Source of the DNA: Paragordius varius
Lineage: Eukaryota; Nematomorpha
Direction of reading: 5' to 3'
Length of the DNA: 64,000 bases
Assembly: GCA_964247055.1 (NCBI GenBank)
Contig: OZ176052.1
Coordinates: 8,060,001-8,124,000, forward strand
The notes under the pieces are model-generated. The model did no database searches. It saw only the letters and a program-made list of their open reading frames with translations, and was not told where the DNA came from. Below, piece after piece: positions 51,111 through 63,700 of the stretch. The position numbers were made by a program, and so were the translations under genes. Within the stretch, counting starts at the first letter, position 1. Every line of letters starts with the position of its first letter.

Positions 51111-51678
51111 ATGCAGCAAAATTTTAATCTCAAAGGTTTGATTAACTTAATTCTTTAGAAATTGTGGGATCTAATAGCTTTAGTGAGGTTAATATAAGGG
51201 CGGCTTGTAAAAAATGTGGATTTGGTATTTTAACTTATAATAAATAGTGGGACATTTGCCTTTCCAATGCCGAAATTATTTAACACTCAATGGATCTCAA
51301 AATAAAATGATATTAGATGTTAGCAGTACATCATCGGACGATGGCGGTGCAAATTTTATATCCCCTTTATCACAATTACGCGATGGTATATATTTTAATT
51401 TATTTTCAGACGAAGCCAAAATTGCTGAGATGAAAAAAATGTTGAAAGATAGTTTTCAATTAAATAAACCTATCATTAAAGATGATGCTGTATTATCAAC
51501 TTTAAAGAAATCTATGAAGAAAAGACTAAAAAAGAAACTTAAAAAGTTGGAAGATGATTCTTCCGAATCGGATCAACCCTCAAAGAAACATAAAAAATCA
51601 CATAGACACAAAAAATCGCATAAAAAACATAAAAAACATCATTCAAAAGATTGTCGAAATAATAAAGATAGAAATTGA
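51111..51678 (+). CDS. SREK1IP1-like zinc-knuckle splicing factor partner, 165 residues
   Basis: Exons 51111-51135, 51159-51224, 51248-51385 and 51410-51678 (TGA) encode 165 residues; human SREK1IP1 has 155. The protein starts MQQNFNLKEIVG, then a CCHC knuckle (C25, C28, H33, C38) in NIRAACKKCGF and VGHLPFQCRNYL, then the family hallmark ILDVSSTSSDD, and ends in a Lys/His/Ser-rich tail, as expected of this nuclear partner of the SR-related factor SREK1. Introns 1 and 2 are 23 nt each, GT-AG; the second contains a stop codon and each shifts the frame if retained. The spliced frame restores the knuckle exactly. Intron 3 (51386-51409, 24 nt, ending TTTTCAG) is in frame and could be retained, adding eight mostly hydrophobic residues. 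An upstream ATG at 51104 opens an eight-codon frame. Confidence 0.88.
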
Positions 51679-51686
51679 TCTTTATC

Positions 51687-51692
51687 AATAAA
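51687..51692 (+). terminator. Polyadenylation signal of the SREK1IP1-like gene
   Basis: AATAAA 8 nt after the stop codon; another AATAAA follows at about 51705. Confidence 0.55.
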
Positions 51693-51735
51693 AAATTTAT
51701 TTATAATAAATGGCCGTACATAACATTTATATCAA

Positions 51736-52030
51736 GTGTCACCAACTTTTTGGACCGCTGGCCATTTTGAAATAAAAATTTGCAGTACATATAAGGTTAT
51801 AATAATTCACCGTTTGATTATGCATCATTTTTTTGAAAACATCGACACCAATGATAAATGACAATAACTCATGGTATCCCCCATCGTATTGGTGAACCAA
51901 TTTTCAGAGTACCGTGAGCTATAGAAGTATTGGAAAAAAACTATAAAAAACTTCTGCTAAAATTTTTATGATTTCAAATTTTTGTAAGATATATAATATA
52001 TTATCCTGTTATCATCATTCTTAATCAGGG
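51736..52030. repeat. Possible hAT-like repeat
   Basis: Begins CAAGTGTCACCAACTTTTTG with GGACCGCTGGCC and is closed by a weak right end near 52027. The termini are not well paired. Confidence 0.3.
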
Positions 52031-52458
52031 CACCCAATAACGAGTGGTTAATGTATTTTTTTCCATGTTTTGCGGTTCTAGACGTCCTTAACATCAATTT
52101 TTTGTTCCTCAATTTGTGTGCCATGTTTTAAAAGGACCTGGTAAATCTATTAAATTAATTTATAATGTTGCATCTTTTCTAAAATATTGTCATCATCTCT
52201 TCGCTCAATGTGTCCTAATCAGCTTAGTTTTTTGGTTTGAATTATATAATCAATTGGGTCCATTTAAAAGATTGCGTGAGTGTCAAAATTAATATTGTAA
52301 TTATATTTGGATGGGTTTAATGCATTATTCTTGGATTTTATTTTCTGTTTGTAAAATTATATTTTTATTATATATATTATTTTACTGTGAAATAGTTTTA
52401 TTAAATCTGATTACAATTTATTGTTTAGTTTTTGCACGATCAGAGAAAGATACCATTT

Positions 52459-52578
52459 TTCAGTCAAAAGCAATATTTTTTCCGAGCAAGCGCACCATTT
52501 TTTCTTCCAAACGCAACTATTTCATTTATCTTTGCTTGAATGTTGCGTTAGCCTGAAAAAATGTTGCTTTTGACTGAA
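52459..52578. mobile_element. MITE, second copy of 48139
   Basis: TTCAGTCAAAAGCAA on the left and TTGCTTTTGACTGAA on the right are perfect inverted ends of 15 bp. The interior repeats CAAGCGCACCATTTTTT-like units. Confidence 0.65.
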
Positions 52579-52696
52579 CCCCTAACTTAAGTTTTGAACC
52601 CAATTTTTATTAAATGATTCATTTCCGAGTTATCCTTAAATTAACTAGGTAATAAGCCTCTTTAGATCGCATTAGTCGTATATATATATATATATA

Positions 52697-53948
52697 TACT
52701 GTGTGCAAAAAAGAGGGTCATTTTGATTTAACGAAAAAATTTTTTTTTCATGAGATAGCTTATGACCAGCGTATTCATTTGCCACAAAAATTTTTATTTG
52801 TTGACAACCTAGTTTTTGAAATATTGAGAGAAAATCGAAATCGGGCAAAAAGTGAAAAATAAGGATAATCAAGGATAATTCAAAAAACAATGATAAATTT
52901 GAAATATTATGGTTTATTATCATTTTAGGAGATATTTTCAATATATAAATAGCCTAAAATCATATAGTTTGGGTTAAAATTTCAGGTCAAAAGATGGCGT
53001 TTTTTTTTATATCACACTTAAAAGACAAAATAAATTTAATGAAACTATATTAAAACAATTTTTTTTAATTATTTACTACCTAAACTCACTATTAAAATCT
53101 TAACATTTATATTTTATTCAGGAAAAACTTCTAAATCAAAACAAAACCAAAAATACTGTTTTTTATTTTTGCATTTTTTTGTCATCTGGTTTATGAGTGT
53201 ATAAAATTATTCTGTTTTATTTTGGATTCTACATGATTAGGAATTATTAAGTATAATTTATGAAAATAGGATCTAAAAGTAGAGGAATATCAACCAACAA
53301 TCCTTACAATTTCCTGTAACAAATCTGTTTTATGACAAATTAATATTTGTATTGGGATTTGTACGGATTTAGTTGATATTCATCTACTTTTAAATCCTAT
53401 TTTGCATAAATTATATATTTCCCACTCATGTAAGAATCCAAAATAAAACAGTATAAATTTTTTATACAATCATAAACCAGATGACAAAAAAATGCAAAAA
53501 TAAAAAACAATATTTTTGGTTTTACTATGATATAGAAGTTTATTTTACCAAATAAACTATGATTGTTAAAATTTTAATAGTGAATTTAGGTAGTAAATAA
53601 TTAAAAAAATTATTTTAATATAGTTTCATTAAATTTATTTTGCCTTTTAAGTCTGATATAAGAAAAAAGCCATCTTTTGACCTGAAATTTTATATAAACC
53701 CAAACTATATAATTTTAGGCTATTTATGTATTGAAAATATCTCCTAAAATGATAATAAACCATAATATTTCAAATTTTATCATTGTTTTTTGAATTACTT
53801 AATTTTTACTTTTTGCCCGATTTCGATTGTCTCTCAATATCTCAAAAACTAGGATGTCAACAAATAAAAATTTTTGCGGCAAATGAATACGCTGGTCATA
53901 AGCTATCTCATGAAAAATTTTTTGTTAAAAATTTTTTTGAATACAGTG
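52697..53948. mobile_element. 1.25 kb foldback element
   Basis: Two arms of about 600 bp (52697 to about 53304, and about 53365-53948) are inverted copies with scattered mismatches around a ~60-bp spacer. Matching blocks include the TCATGAGATAGCTTATGACC end, the AATATTTCAAATTTTATCAT region and the CATCTGGTTTATGA region. The tips read ACTGTGTGCAAAA and ACTGTATTCAAAA beside TA, like Tc1-type ends. An open frame in each arm is shared only because the DNA is repeated. Confidence 0.82.
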
Positions 53949-54009
53949 TATATTTATATATTCCTAAAGAAATAAAAAAATGTATTTGATGGCTTTGGTC
54001 TGTTCTTAA

Positions 54010-54466
54010 GTTTAACCTTGTAAACTACTGTTTTGAAAGTTTTGTCAAAATATAATTATAAAACTTTCTCCTTTATTAGATAAAAAATCTATACTTTTTA
54101 CAGTTTTGTGACTTCTATATTCTAAAATTAGGACAACATTCAAAACATTGTACTAAACATCTGATTTAAAAATAAATAAATATTAAGTTTTTGCTGTTGC
54201 ATGAAAGCTCATTAAAAATTAGTTATTTACATTTTCTACCATAATATGCATTAATTTGTTTGATTTATAAAAAATTGATGAAAAAAATGGCGGTGAAAAA
54301 GTTTGAGATGAGGACTTTTTCACAATTTTCCATTTTTAAAAAACTTGTATTATGCGCTTAGTAGGCTAAAGAAAGCATTTTAAATTCGGCCTAATACCTT
54401 AAAATTTTAGGATAATTTAATTTCAAATCGCTATGGGATATAAAAGTACCCAAAGGTTATGAAGTG
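54010..54466 (-). mobile_element. Inverted copy of the 50547 TTAA MITE
   Basis: On the minus strand it begins after TTAA with CACTTCATAACCTTTGGG and matches 50547-51064 across TATATCCCA-AGCGATTT, AATGCTTTCT, AAGCGCAT-ATACAA, CTCATCTCAAA and ACTTTCAAAACAGTA. With 50547 it brackets the SREK1IP1-like gene and the foldback element. Confidence 0.65.
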
Positions 54467-57400
54467 TTAATAGATATTAGGTTGCTAAAACGCTGTTTGT
54501 CCTTTTAAAATTATTGAGGATGTCCGTGGAACCAGTATTATCCGTTATGTTTTTGCACCGTCATTTTTAACATATTATTTCTCTGCCACGCCTTTTCAAT
54601 GAAACATTTAATGGACCAAGTATTTGATTTGATTTTTTTCTTTAAATTGATCGGTTTCTAATTATATTGTTGCTTTCAGTAAGATAGCAAAAATTACCTT
54701 GTATGGAGACTTTCCTTTTCACCAATGTATATCTTTGATAGATGGAACTACTCTCCGTATTGGATGATTAGGTTACTACTGCCAAACTTACATGATAATT
54801 TATCAGAAAATAATTTATTAATTTTAAAATTAAATAGAGTAGGATTTGACCAATGGTGTAATGTGTTTTTAATATGTTTTTATGTTATATTGTGGATTAA
54901 GAAATTTTTAATTTTTTTTTAATTTTGCATAGTGAACCATAGATTTTTAAATTTCTAATGGTTTAATTAATCGCTGTTCTTCTCATAGTTTAATTCAAAA
55001 AAACTATAATAAATTGAAATTGCCACTTATTGCAGTGAAGGCGTACGTGTGCCTCCAAAAAAGATTGGACTCTGATAAAAGCAGTGTTTACTAGAGATTT
55101 GGGGCTTTTATTTGCACATTAATATAGATTTCCAGTGTACTAATTCTTTGTCAGCGGCCATATTTTAACCTGCTTAAGCTTTTGTTCGAGCTTATTTATT
55201 AATACTAAATTTTAAAGGGCCCCGGGTTGCCGAACCTTATACATAATACAATACATTATACAATAGTTCAAAGTTTGGTACAATTTTAATTTTACAAAAT
55301 TTAAATAAAAGAGTTTTTTTAAAAAAGATAGAAATGACCCTATAAATCCAATTTTAATCTTCAAAATGCTACTCTGCTAAATCAGGGTTAAGCCTGGTGT
55401 TAATTTTCAGTTAAAATTCAAATTTTCGGTTTAATTTTCATGAATGTCAATTAAATTTATTTAAATTCGTATAACCGACTGCATTTATACTAAAATTGAA
55501 ATGTTGAATATATATACGAATATGTTGAAACCCTAAGTCAAATAGTTGTGTCGTACTGCTGAGTGCTAACAAGCACGAACTAGTCTACGATTACTATTAA
55601 CGAAAGGCTTTCGCATATCATTTATAGTTTCAGTTTATAAATATATTTTCATTTTTTCTATTTAATTTTCGTTTATCATTATCTTACGGATTTAACAACT
55701 GTTATTACAAAACATAATCAATCCGTCATTTACCATTACAAAGATAATTTTTATTGGCAAGGTGGATAATTTTTTGCGATCTCTTTTAATTCACTGTAAA
55801 AGGCGGGACCTTACAACATTTTAAATCTTATATTCCAAAATAAAATTTCTACTAGTTACGTTAATCGGGTATTCATGTTCTAAATCAATATTTTAGCCTT
55901 GAAACTAATCCGGAATCGGTGATTGTGTTTGAGTGTAACCTACCTTTAAATGCGCGCGTTTTCTAATGTTTAAGAAATTACAAAAATAATTTATTAGGGT
56001 TAATCTAATTCCAAATAGGAACCGTTTAGTTTGTCATCGCTGCCCTTTAAGCAAAATTTCTAATAATAAAAAAGTATCAGGTGTGTATATGGATGCGGCC
56101 CTAAAACTGCCTTTTCTTCCTGATTTCATAGGTACTTAATTAAAGTATATAGTGCACATGTTTTTAATGCAACGCAATGTGTGTGTGCGTATTGTGCTAG
56201 GCCCTTGAGGCAAGAAAAATTCGATTCCTTTCAATTTTTTGATGAGTACAACTAATATATTTATAAATGTTTTTCAAACAAATGCATTACGAGACCTATA
56301 GACTAGTATTTTTATGACATACCATGTATGTAATTTTTCATTTTTTGTTGTATATAATTCGTTCGAACACTGTATTTTTTCTCCACAAGTTTTAGAATAG
56401 ATAACTAATTAAATTCAAATACCCAATACATGCTAACCAATATATAATTTTTTCCATTTAAAATACTGAATCGACCAATAATATAGAGACTAAAATGTCG
56501 GATATAAAGTTTACTTTTTCTCATTATATGACAAATTTTCTCTAAAAATTCCAATAATAATGCTTTTAATTGTATACGTTTTCCTATGGGCGTTGCATTT
56601 TGATTGTTAAAGCATTATGGTCATTACTATAACCGCTATTAAAATTAATTAATCCAATTTTTTTACATTTGTTGCGACGTTATATAAAATAATTATAAAT
56701 ACAATAGATAGTGCTAAAAGTATATTTTATGTCAAATAATTATTTTTTGATTGTTTTGCTTAAATATTTAATTTAAGACCAATTTAAATAATTATTGGAT
56801 TTTATTTTCTTTATTACAACCTATAAATATTGTTGTGGTAACTTGGTTGGTATTGACCGGTTAGATATTTTTGGCCTCGTAATAACTTAATCATTCCCTT
56901 ACATGTTTATTTATTTCATGGGTGGAGGAAGTGCTTGTTTCAAGTTTAAAAAATTATTGGCCCAAATGAGCTAAAAAAATTTTGATTAGTGAATGTGATA
57001 TTTGCAGAAAATATTTTATTAGGAAAAAAATTCCCGAGTAACATATCTACAGAATAATTTACAAGTTTAAAATAATAAGCGGATTAGTATGAATATAAAA
57101 AAAGTACAATGGTTTACCTTTTTATGATTTACATGAGTTTGGGAATTCATATTTTAAAATTATGCTGTAAATTCCACTCGCATTTTATCCTCGTTCTATG
57201 CAAAAAATTAATCCATTACGATTACATGATAATGGAATCAGTTAATTTTACCTAAGGAATTATCTTACTTCCCTTTTTTATTTCTTTATTTATTAGTTAG
57301 TATGTGTCAAATTCTTAGAATATTTTTAAAATAAATAACTATGTATTAAATTTTGTATGCAAGAGTGAATATTTAGTAACACATTTATTATAACATAATT

Positions 57401-57752
57401 AAAAAATAATTTATAGGAGGTAGGCGGTTTAATTTTTGGTTGTTATTTAAAGAAATTTAAAATTTTTAATATGTATATGTATATATACTATATATGATAA
57501 AATAAGTTTTTTGAGCATTTTATGGTTTATTTATATTTTGCAATTCATTGTCGATTGATAGCCTCAGGCGCTTTCATATTAATAATTTAAAAACTACGTT
57601 CATATCAAAATCATCAAAAATTGTTGAATTAATATGACTTAACAAATTAGATACCCGGCAAGCATGGTTATAGCATGCTTATATATATACATACATATAT
57701 TTAAATCGGTTAAATGATTTAATATAATTTTTTATTAAAATTACATCACATT
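54467..57752. other. Spacer upstream of the LRR gene
   Basis: No exon is firmly supported. A short frame after a good acceptor at 54676 (KIAKITLYGDFPFHQC) is listed under rejected items. The stretch 55540-56220 is less AT-rich than its surroundings and may hold the 5' untranslated region or promoter of the LRR gene. I cannot prove this. Confidence 0.4.
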
Positions 57753-60700
57753 ATGAAGAAAACTTTACGTTGTCCATCAAGCCATAAACTAAGGCTATTC
57801 CTTATAATTATTTCATGTTTGATATTATTCTCCACCATTGTTGAAACACAAAGACAATTTGGTTATAACGTTAAGCATAAATGTCCAAAGTTTCCCGTTA
57901 ATCGAGAATGTACATGTCAAGCAGGTATATCTGTTTTTACAGGAGATGATGTCTATGATGTAATTTGTTTCGACATTAAAAGTGGGGAAGAATTTAATGA
58001 AATCATTGATGCATTTGAAAATGATGCTCAGGCACACAAATATCCGATTCTCCTTTCATTTCATCGGAGTAAATTCGATCACGTAGATGTGCTTGGTAAG
58101 CCACATTCGACGATTCAGATTCAGGAACTTCATTTCTTACACACTCAATTTGCCAATATGAGTGAAAGTGCTTTGAAACATTTAAGCCCTAACCTGCAAA
58201 TCCTAACTATCATAGATAACTCATTGTCTCCAAAACTTCAAACAAATAATATACGAGCACTCTTTCGAGCCATCGGATTCTTAAACAATCTACAACAAAT
58301 CGAAATTTCACTACCTGATCTCTTAGATATTGATATGTCATTCTTCAACAATTTTCCTCGCCTCGAAAAATTGTTACTTATATTTCCCAGTTTACGCATA
58401 GTTCATCATAATCGTATGATTGATTTGCCCAAATTGAAAATGTTCTCACTAGTTAGTAAATTGCCATATGTTTTGAGGGGATTTGTGAGTCTGCCAAAAC
58501 TCTCGTACTTCTCATATACGTCTAATATGTTACGTGGCTTAGGGAGGGAAACTCTTGTAAATGCATCAGCTCTGGAAGAGCTTGATTTAAGTAATTGTCA
58601 ACTTGAATACATAGCTTCAGGTGCATTTGATTCAAATCATAAAATATCTCATTTGGATTTATCGAATAATCATTTGAAATGGTTGCCGCCTCTGTGTACA
58701 AAACATTCGTCAACGGAAAAAAATGAAAAAAATGAGAAGCGGGCCGCCACCGGATCTTCAGTAGGACGACGCCAATCAAAGACAAGCCTCACGTCAGAAA
58801 CAATAGATGAATCTGATGTGGAAACTGAGACTCCAGAAGAAAAAGCTGAAGAGATTTTAGATTTAAAAGAGTCGGTCACAGACAATGAGGGCGGCACTAA
58901 TGACGAGAGTGACAATGATGTCGATAGGGGATCAAACACCGTGTCTTTGCATTTGACAGTGCTAAATTTGGGTAAAAACTTCTTTACTGGTCATACCCTA
59001 AATGAATCTACCTTAGCACATTGCAATCATATTAAAACTTTATATTTAAGTGATAATTTATTAAGCCATATACATGCGGATTTTCTTAATTCTGCTCGTC
59101 ATACCTTACGAAATTTGCATCTTGAAAGAAATAAAATAAAGCATATACCATTAGATGTTTTGTCAAAGTTAACTAATTTATCCAATCTAAACATGGCAGG
59201 AAATTATATAACTCGAGTTCCCCATTTTGCATTTCGCAATAATCCTAATCTTAAAATATTGGATCTTACATCTAACCGAATTTCTGAATTTCCTTTGAGC
59301 TCCATTGAAAAATCTCAGCAAACCATAATGGAAATACGACTAGCCCATAATCAATTGACAGAATTTAAATTTGAAGATCTTGAATTCTTTAATAATATAA
59401 CATCACTGGATTTAAGCTTCAATAAAATCACCAGTGTCAAAGGAATTGTTGATCTATCATTGGTTACACACCACATCTTTAATATCAATTTGGTTGGTAA
59501 GTAATTAATTTTTAATTAATTTTTGGTATATTAACATAGTGGATAAAATTGAGGCCCAAATAAATATAGCGATTAAAATATAATCAAATAAATATATTAG
59601 GATCTCATGGTGCCTTTGATTTTGGGCCTTACAAGTCATTTAAGAAAAAAATGGGCTTTTGTTGAATTTGCACCATATTAAAAATACGCAAAATCAGCTC
59701 TTATTGTGCTGAATATAATTTTTAAAATATATATTTGGGCAAAAAAATATTTCTATCAAATTATTTACATGTAGGCTTCCCTAGTCTCAAATTTTCCTCT
59801 AAGGGTTAGTTTTTAAATACACGTAAAAATGCCGTAATTGCGCGATTTTTTAAATATGCTAGAAAGATATCAAAATAAGTTATTTTGGAAAAAATGCATA
59901 TTTTGCTTCAAATTTAGAATTTGGTGAAGCGTATTTTATGGTTTTTTGAAGCATTATGGAAACCATTTACAATTTAAATAACATATTTGTGTGCTCTCAA
60001 ATTTAATATAATCTTTAACAAAAGGTGATTGATATTTCGATAGCATTGAAATATATAGACAAAGTTTTTTTTATATCTTTAACAATGTTTACATTTCCAC
60101 CATGCTTGAAAATACCATAAAATACGCTTCAATAATATTTCACTAAACTTAAATTTGTGATCAAAACATGATTCTTTCTAAAATAACTTAATCAAATGCT
60201 GTTAACATATAATAACTACTGTTATCGCGCAATATGGCCTTCTTAAGTTGATTATTTTGAGTCCAAAATTTTGAAACTTATCGTGCCTCTATCATAAATT
60301 TAATAATGTTTGCTTTTGAATTATAGTTTATAATATAATCGTATGATGTTTTCTGGAATTAATCATTCAACTATCACCAAATAAATTTATTTGGCCAATT
60401 GAATTTGGTGATTTTTGATATCGAGCAATTACCACAATAAATGACTCGTAAATCCCAAAAGCACCATGGAAACCCTAATACATTTTCAATCTGAATAAAT
60501 ATAATTTCTACATTATATGTGCATTAATAGTCATCATTCTTTTTATTTTTTTAGCGAAAAGATAAAAATATTGTTTATAATTGATAATAATAATAAATGT
60601 TTTTTGTTTCCATTTAAGCATTAAATAATTCTAAATGATTAGCCTCTAAAACCTAATTAGCTATATATTTTTGAAATTATTATTGTATTTTTAACAATAT

Positions 60701-63700
60701 AAAAATGTTTTAAAGGTTTATGCAAAGATTAAAAAACTAGGTTATATGGCAAGATCAACTTTTAATCATCAGAACCCTAAAAAGCACATATTTGTTTAAA
60801 TATTGTTTTATCAATTTTAATTAAATATTACTTTGTACCTTGATAAATAGTAAAAAATCAACTTATTTATCTGATATAATTGACGGAATACATAATAAAA
60901 ACATTTAATAAATTAAAATTTGATAGGAGGCGCTTTATATTTTTACATATGTCTATAAAAAAATATTATAATTTAAACACTTGTGTGATATGTTCACGAT
61001 CGATATTCCATTTGTTTTATTTGCTTACAAATTACATCAACTAAATTTCCAAATAATCTATTATAATTCTACAAGGCTTGGAACCGAAACTATAGCTTGT
61101 ATGGAACTATAAAATTGAAAAAACCGAACATTAGGGATCTCAGATGGGATCATTTAATTTATAAGTGATTGTTATAGCAGATCGCAATTAAAAATTGGTG
61201 ACAAGGTGGGAATAAAGAAAAAATAATTTTAGAAACCACAGATAATGGTGTATAACTGTAGTTTATAATACAAAAAATTGTTTTTATTTTCTCAAATGGA
61301 AAGAATTAATCTGCCAGGAGGCACCTTTTAACATTTACTAAAAATATCAGATAACTTATAATTTAGCATAATGATCCAAACCCGCCCACTAGCCGCATGT
61401 GTCCCTAAAAATGCTTTTTATGGCCCTAAATTAAATTTTTCTATTTTTTTGCTTAAACTATTAAATTCAAAAAATTTAGGCGCGACGATATTTATTCATA
61501 TTTCGGTATTAAAACGATTTCAGATTCTGTAATTTTTCAATTGTATAAATAATAATATTTTATGAGAAGAATTTCCGACTTTTTTCTTTGAAACTTATGC
61601 TTCAATTTTGATCATACACATCTTGTTGAAGAATATAAATGATTCCGTTCAAAAAACATTAGTTTGCAAATAGGGTTGGTTATGTTAAGTTTTGGCATGC
61701 CAACTAAATATTCATAGATAAAATGTGGTGAAGTTATTATTGTTTTGTCTAACTTTCATCGGGGCGGCACGTATATAAATAAAATATGTTAAAATAGGGA
61801 TATGACGTTATAGCCTGTTATGATACCAGATTTGTCAAAACTATTGGTTAACATTAAATACGTCCATTTAAGATGTTATTTTCGAAATAATTGTGTATAA
61901 CCCGCAAAAAAATTTGATATACTGATTCAATCTTTAAGTATTTGCATATTAAGCGAACTATGCAATATTTGTCGGTATTATATTGTGGCCCTTTTATTTA
62001 AAAAAAAAATTTATTCGGCCGGTCATACCACTGCGTTATTATATAAGTTGCTTTTTAAAAAAATATTTTTTAATCTTAGATAAATTAACATTAGATATGA
62101 AACCATAATTATTGCTTGAGTCAGCACCCTCAATATTATAAAATTTTAAAATGAATATTTATTTGGAAACGTAAGAAAAATAAACAAAATACACCAAGTT
62201 GGCGGTTTAGTTTGTTAAATGTAGGATGCGAATTACAATGCATCCCAGCAATCAAAAATATTTATATATGTTGAGAACAAATAATACATTTTTGTGGTAT
62301 ATACGTTTTGTTTTTGTTAAACACAGGTAACCCTATAACTTGTGATTGTGATGTTTACAAACTTATTAAATGGTATTATTATGAATCAAATTTGGTGGAT
62401 GTCCCTATTATTCAATTGGAAGCGACTTGTTCGAATCCCAAACATGGTATAAGGGAACATTCATTGCTTAGCCATCGTCTCATGCTAAAGCTTCAGCAAC
62501 TTTGTGGTGAACCTGACGAAAATTTTGAGAATCAAACATCACCTTCGTTGATTGCCGACATCTTTGGAATAAATAAGGCGAAAAAGGTATTTATAACACG
62601 GTAGCATAAATAATAAATATATATATATATATATATATATTTCATGTGTCATTTAAATGCAGATAATATCTCACCCAAAAACAGTAAAAATAAAGCGGGG
62701 TGAGACAAAAAAGAATTAATTGCATTTTATATTTTATCACATATGGACTTTAACATTATGTAGGAAATATTTTTTTAAACTTTATCAATTATATTTTTAT
62801 TTAAAAAAAACTCTTTATCAATTATATTTTTTTAAAAAAAAACTCTAAAGTTGGCATCAATGGGTTCCAAAGCACAAATCGATATATGGGAGCACCGAAT
62901 AACCTAAAAAATATTTTAGTTTTTTATTGAAACTACATAACACCATACACCGAATGAATACTTAGCTAGTTTTAATAATATAAATTTTTATCAAAGCCGT
63001 GTCAGGGCCGTTTGCAGTATCCAGAATAAAGCGGAAATTTAGAGAAAGACTTGAAAAAAATTGTAAAATAAGTTGACATTGCAATGTAGAAAAAGATATC
63101 TTTCGCCTGATTTGATATAAAAATTTATTAAATTACAAAATTTGATTTAACTATTAAATAAAAATTTATAATTAATTTGACAATAAATATTTCAATGTAA
63201 AAATCAGAGCCCATAGATACATATGTTCAAAAATGTCTAAGCATGCAACTTTCCAACGATCATCTCCTTTCAAAATTTTATATAATCCCAAAATTATGAG
63301 TCTCGAAACTAATATTATTTTAAAATGTATATTGAGTGTTGCTACATTTAATTAAGTAACGATGTAATATGAAGTGCAAAAGTAATAGCACATTATTTTT
63401 CTATTCTTTGATTTATAAAAAACATTTGACTACAAATTTAAGCTAAAATTTTTTTGGTAGTAATAATTTTTTTATCAAAAATTCTGAGTTATTAGAAATC
63501 TTAAGCAGCATTTATTGTACAAAAATTATAAACATTTATACCTTTTGCAGCATCCTAAGATATCTAATTATATTATATTGCTCTTTGCATATATGAAGCT
63601 AAGTTGCAGATTTCAATTTATTTTATGCACCATATACATCAAAACGTGTTGTTAAAGCATTTTAAAACATAAATTAACACAACATTTATTATAATGAATA

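Noticed and set aside
51104-51127. ATG at 51104 as the start of the SREK1IP1-like protein
   Set aside because: It meets a stop after seven codons; the ATG at 51111 is in frame with the spliced knuckle. It may act as a short upstream frame.
52672-52941. Two similar frames at 52672-52941 (-) and 53783-53989 (+), taken as a conserved protein
   Set aside because: They are the two arms of one foldback element, so the similarity is that of an inverted repeat.
54676-54770. Possible exon after a TTTCAG acceptor (KIAKITLYGDFPFHQC, then a stop)
   Set aside because: The acceptor is good and the peptide looks protein-like, but I found no upstream exon and recognise no family.
58522-58939. Minus-strand open frames opposite the LRR exon
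   Set aside because: They are shadows of a conserved plus-strand coding exon and have no motifs of their own.
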